Position numbers and translations under genes: made by a program
In this document: positions 63,061 to 64,000 of the stretch, piece by piece
Layout: each line of letters begins with the position of its first letter
Numbering within the stretch: position 1 is the first letter of the stretch
The notes under the pieces: generated by a model
What the model saw: the letters and a program-made list of their open reading frames with translations, nothing else
Database searches by the model: none
What the model was told of the DNA's origin: nothing
Assembly (NCBI GenBank): GCA_020631735.1
Contig: CM036162.1
Span: forward strand, 92,428,401 to 92,492,400
Reading direction: 5' to 3'
Length of the DNA: 64,000 nucleotides
Source of the DNA: Saccharum officinarum
Taxonomy: Eukaryota > Streptophyta > Magnoliopsida > Poales > Poaceae

Positions 63061-63146
63061 GTTAATTTGAGGTGGACGGTGGAATCCTTGTCCTTGTTGT
63101 ATAGAATCGTAGTGACGGCTGCCCTTACCACAAATATTTCATAATA

Positions 63147-63442
63147 CCCCCTCTATCCTAATATTTCATAAGTTGTAATTATTTTTTATTCGAGTCCTAT
63201 AAATACAAGGCGTGGTATCTTTCTCTCTCCTCTACTCACACATGCATCCCTCCCCGCAGTAGTACTGTACTAGTATTGCGAGAGAATTAGTATCGTCCTG
63301 TTCGTTTGGACTTATCAGCAGAATCAGCAGCCATCCAGCAGTGTTTTTCTCTCACAACAAACCAGCGAACAGTGCTTTCAGCACAATAAACCAGCGAAAC
63401 GAACAGGGTAGTTATTATGTCTTATATACTAGACGGAGCGAG
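63147..63442. mobile_element. Stowaway-like MITE, split by another MITE
   Basis: Left end CCCCCTCTATCCTAATATTT, right end TAGACGGAGCGAG, with TA at both sides (63145-63146 and 63443-63444). The interior is interrupted by the hAT-type MITE at 63297-63407. Confidence 0.65.
63297..63407. mobile_element. hAT-type MITE nested inside the Stowaway-like MITE
   Basis: Ends CCTGTTCGTTTGG and CGAAACGAACAGG are inverted. The interior holds CAGCAGCCATCCAGCAGTG and TTTCTCTCACAACAAACC. A clean 8-bp duplication is not visible. Confidence 0.75.
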
Positions 63443-63712
63443 TAGTCATCAGCTTGCTTGTCTTAGGGTGTCCCTAGTGGGACTAGAGAAATCGTTGGAT
63501 GAAGTGTTGCTGGAAAAGAATACACAAAATAAATAAATAAAAACTTGTACCACTCATGGGCATAGTAGACGAGTCAAGGAGAGCAGAGATCGTGAGCATT
63601 TTGGAAGCGATCGAGCCTAGCGATTCCTCTCGCTAGCGAGTTGCTTTTTAGCAACATCTCTTCTACATGTTGGACGTAGGGACACCCTTATCTTACTAAA
63701 GTGGCTTCTCCT

Positions 63713-63879
63713 CAGTGGCGGAGCCACTGTCCGGCCACGCTGGCGGCCGGCCGGGCTCCTGGGCAAACTTCGAAAGAAAATTTTCTATATATCAAAGAAA
63801 AATGTTATAATTTGCTAGGTAAATATTATTGTGCAATGAGGATTACCTGGGCTCTGAAAAACTTCCGGCTCCGCCACTG
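63713..63879. mobile_element. Short hAT MITE with perfect 8-bp duplication
   Basis: Ends CAGTGGCGGAGCC and GGCTCCGCCACTG, 167 bp, flanked by CTTCTCCT at 63705-63712 and 63880-63887. Same terminal repeat as the 732-bp element at 58289. Confidence 0.93.
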
Positions 63880-64000
63880 CTTCTCCTGACGCCTCACAAA
63901 ACCAATATAAATTATTACAAAATTATCATTGAAGCTGTTTTTGCCAAATATTTTCTAAAACAGCTCTAATACTCTATCATGCTTCACATAAGTTAGAGCT

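Overview
This window looks like nuclear DNA of a panicoid grass, most likely from the sorghum / Miscanthus / sugarcane / maize group. The evidence is intron-split plant genes, GC-rich 5' ends, a CACTA element with CTCGGCAAAG subterminal repeats, many grass MITEs, and a grass-type DUF6598 gene. One 100-bp run of N (47481-47580) marks an assembly gap. The species call is inference; no species-specific marker was identified.

Real genes are sparse. (1) At the left edge a minus-strand DHHC palmitoyltransferase gene is present as its first three coding exons (4262 down to 366); the rest lies beyond position 1. (2) A minus-strand DUF6598 gene (four exons, 43320 to 40736) has its own TATA box, and a 5'-truncated plus-strand relative lies at 21167-21760. 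(3) A complete three-exon NAC-domain transcription factor gene is at 61275-62692 (+). (4) An orphan first exon with TATA box at 48370-48311 (-) faces the assembly gap.

The rest is mostly transposable-element DNA. From 6.6 to about 16.6 kb there are broken pieces of several unrelated genes: an EH-domain-like start, a CELF/BRUNO RNA-binding protein, a MINDY deubiquitinase, a DUF2301 membrane protein, a transit-peptide-like exon and a basic C-terminus. They are embedded in AT-rich repeat arrays (TTAGGCAA motifs at 9.2-10.6 kb; TATGC motifs at 13.6-19.07 kb). Exon-intron junctions are kept, so these are DNA-level copies, as in transposon gene capture. A solo LTR (19072-20677) follows.

From 22 to 40 kb lie a dead hAT transposase, Tourist-, Stowaway- and MULE-type MITEs, a duplicated 250-bp segment, a solo LTR with perfect target duplication (35028-35653), and a CACTA element (37850-39230, duplication GAA). 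From 43.8 to 55.8 kb lie a decayed Ty3/gypsy polyprotein, an LTR-like block cut by the gap, and a 4.7-kb LTR-like unit. Near the right end, two hAT-type elements (58289-59020, 63713-63879) share a terminal repeat and have perfect 8-bp target duplications; a MITE-in-MITE nest lies between the NAC gene and the second one.

No operon-like or pathway-level cooperation between the genes is visible. No new immune, CRISPR or toxin system was found. The most unusual feature is the transposon-associated mosaic of gene fragments at 6.6-16.6 kb.
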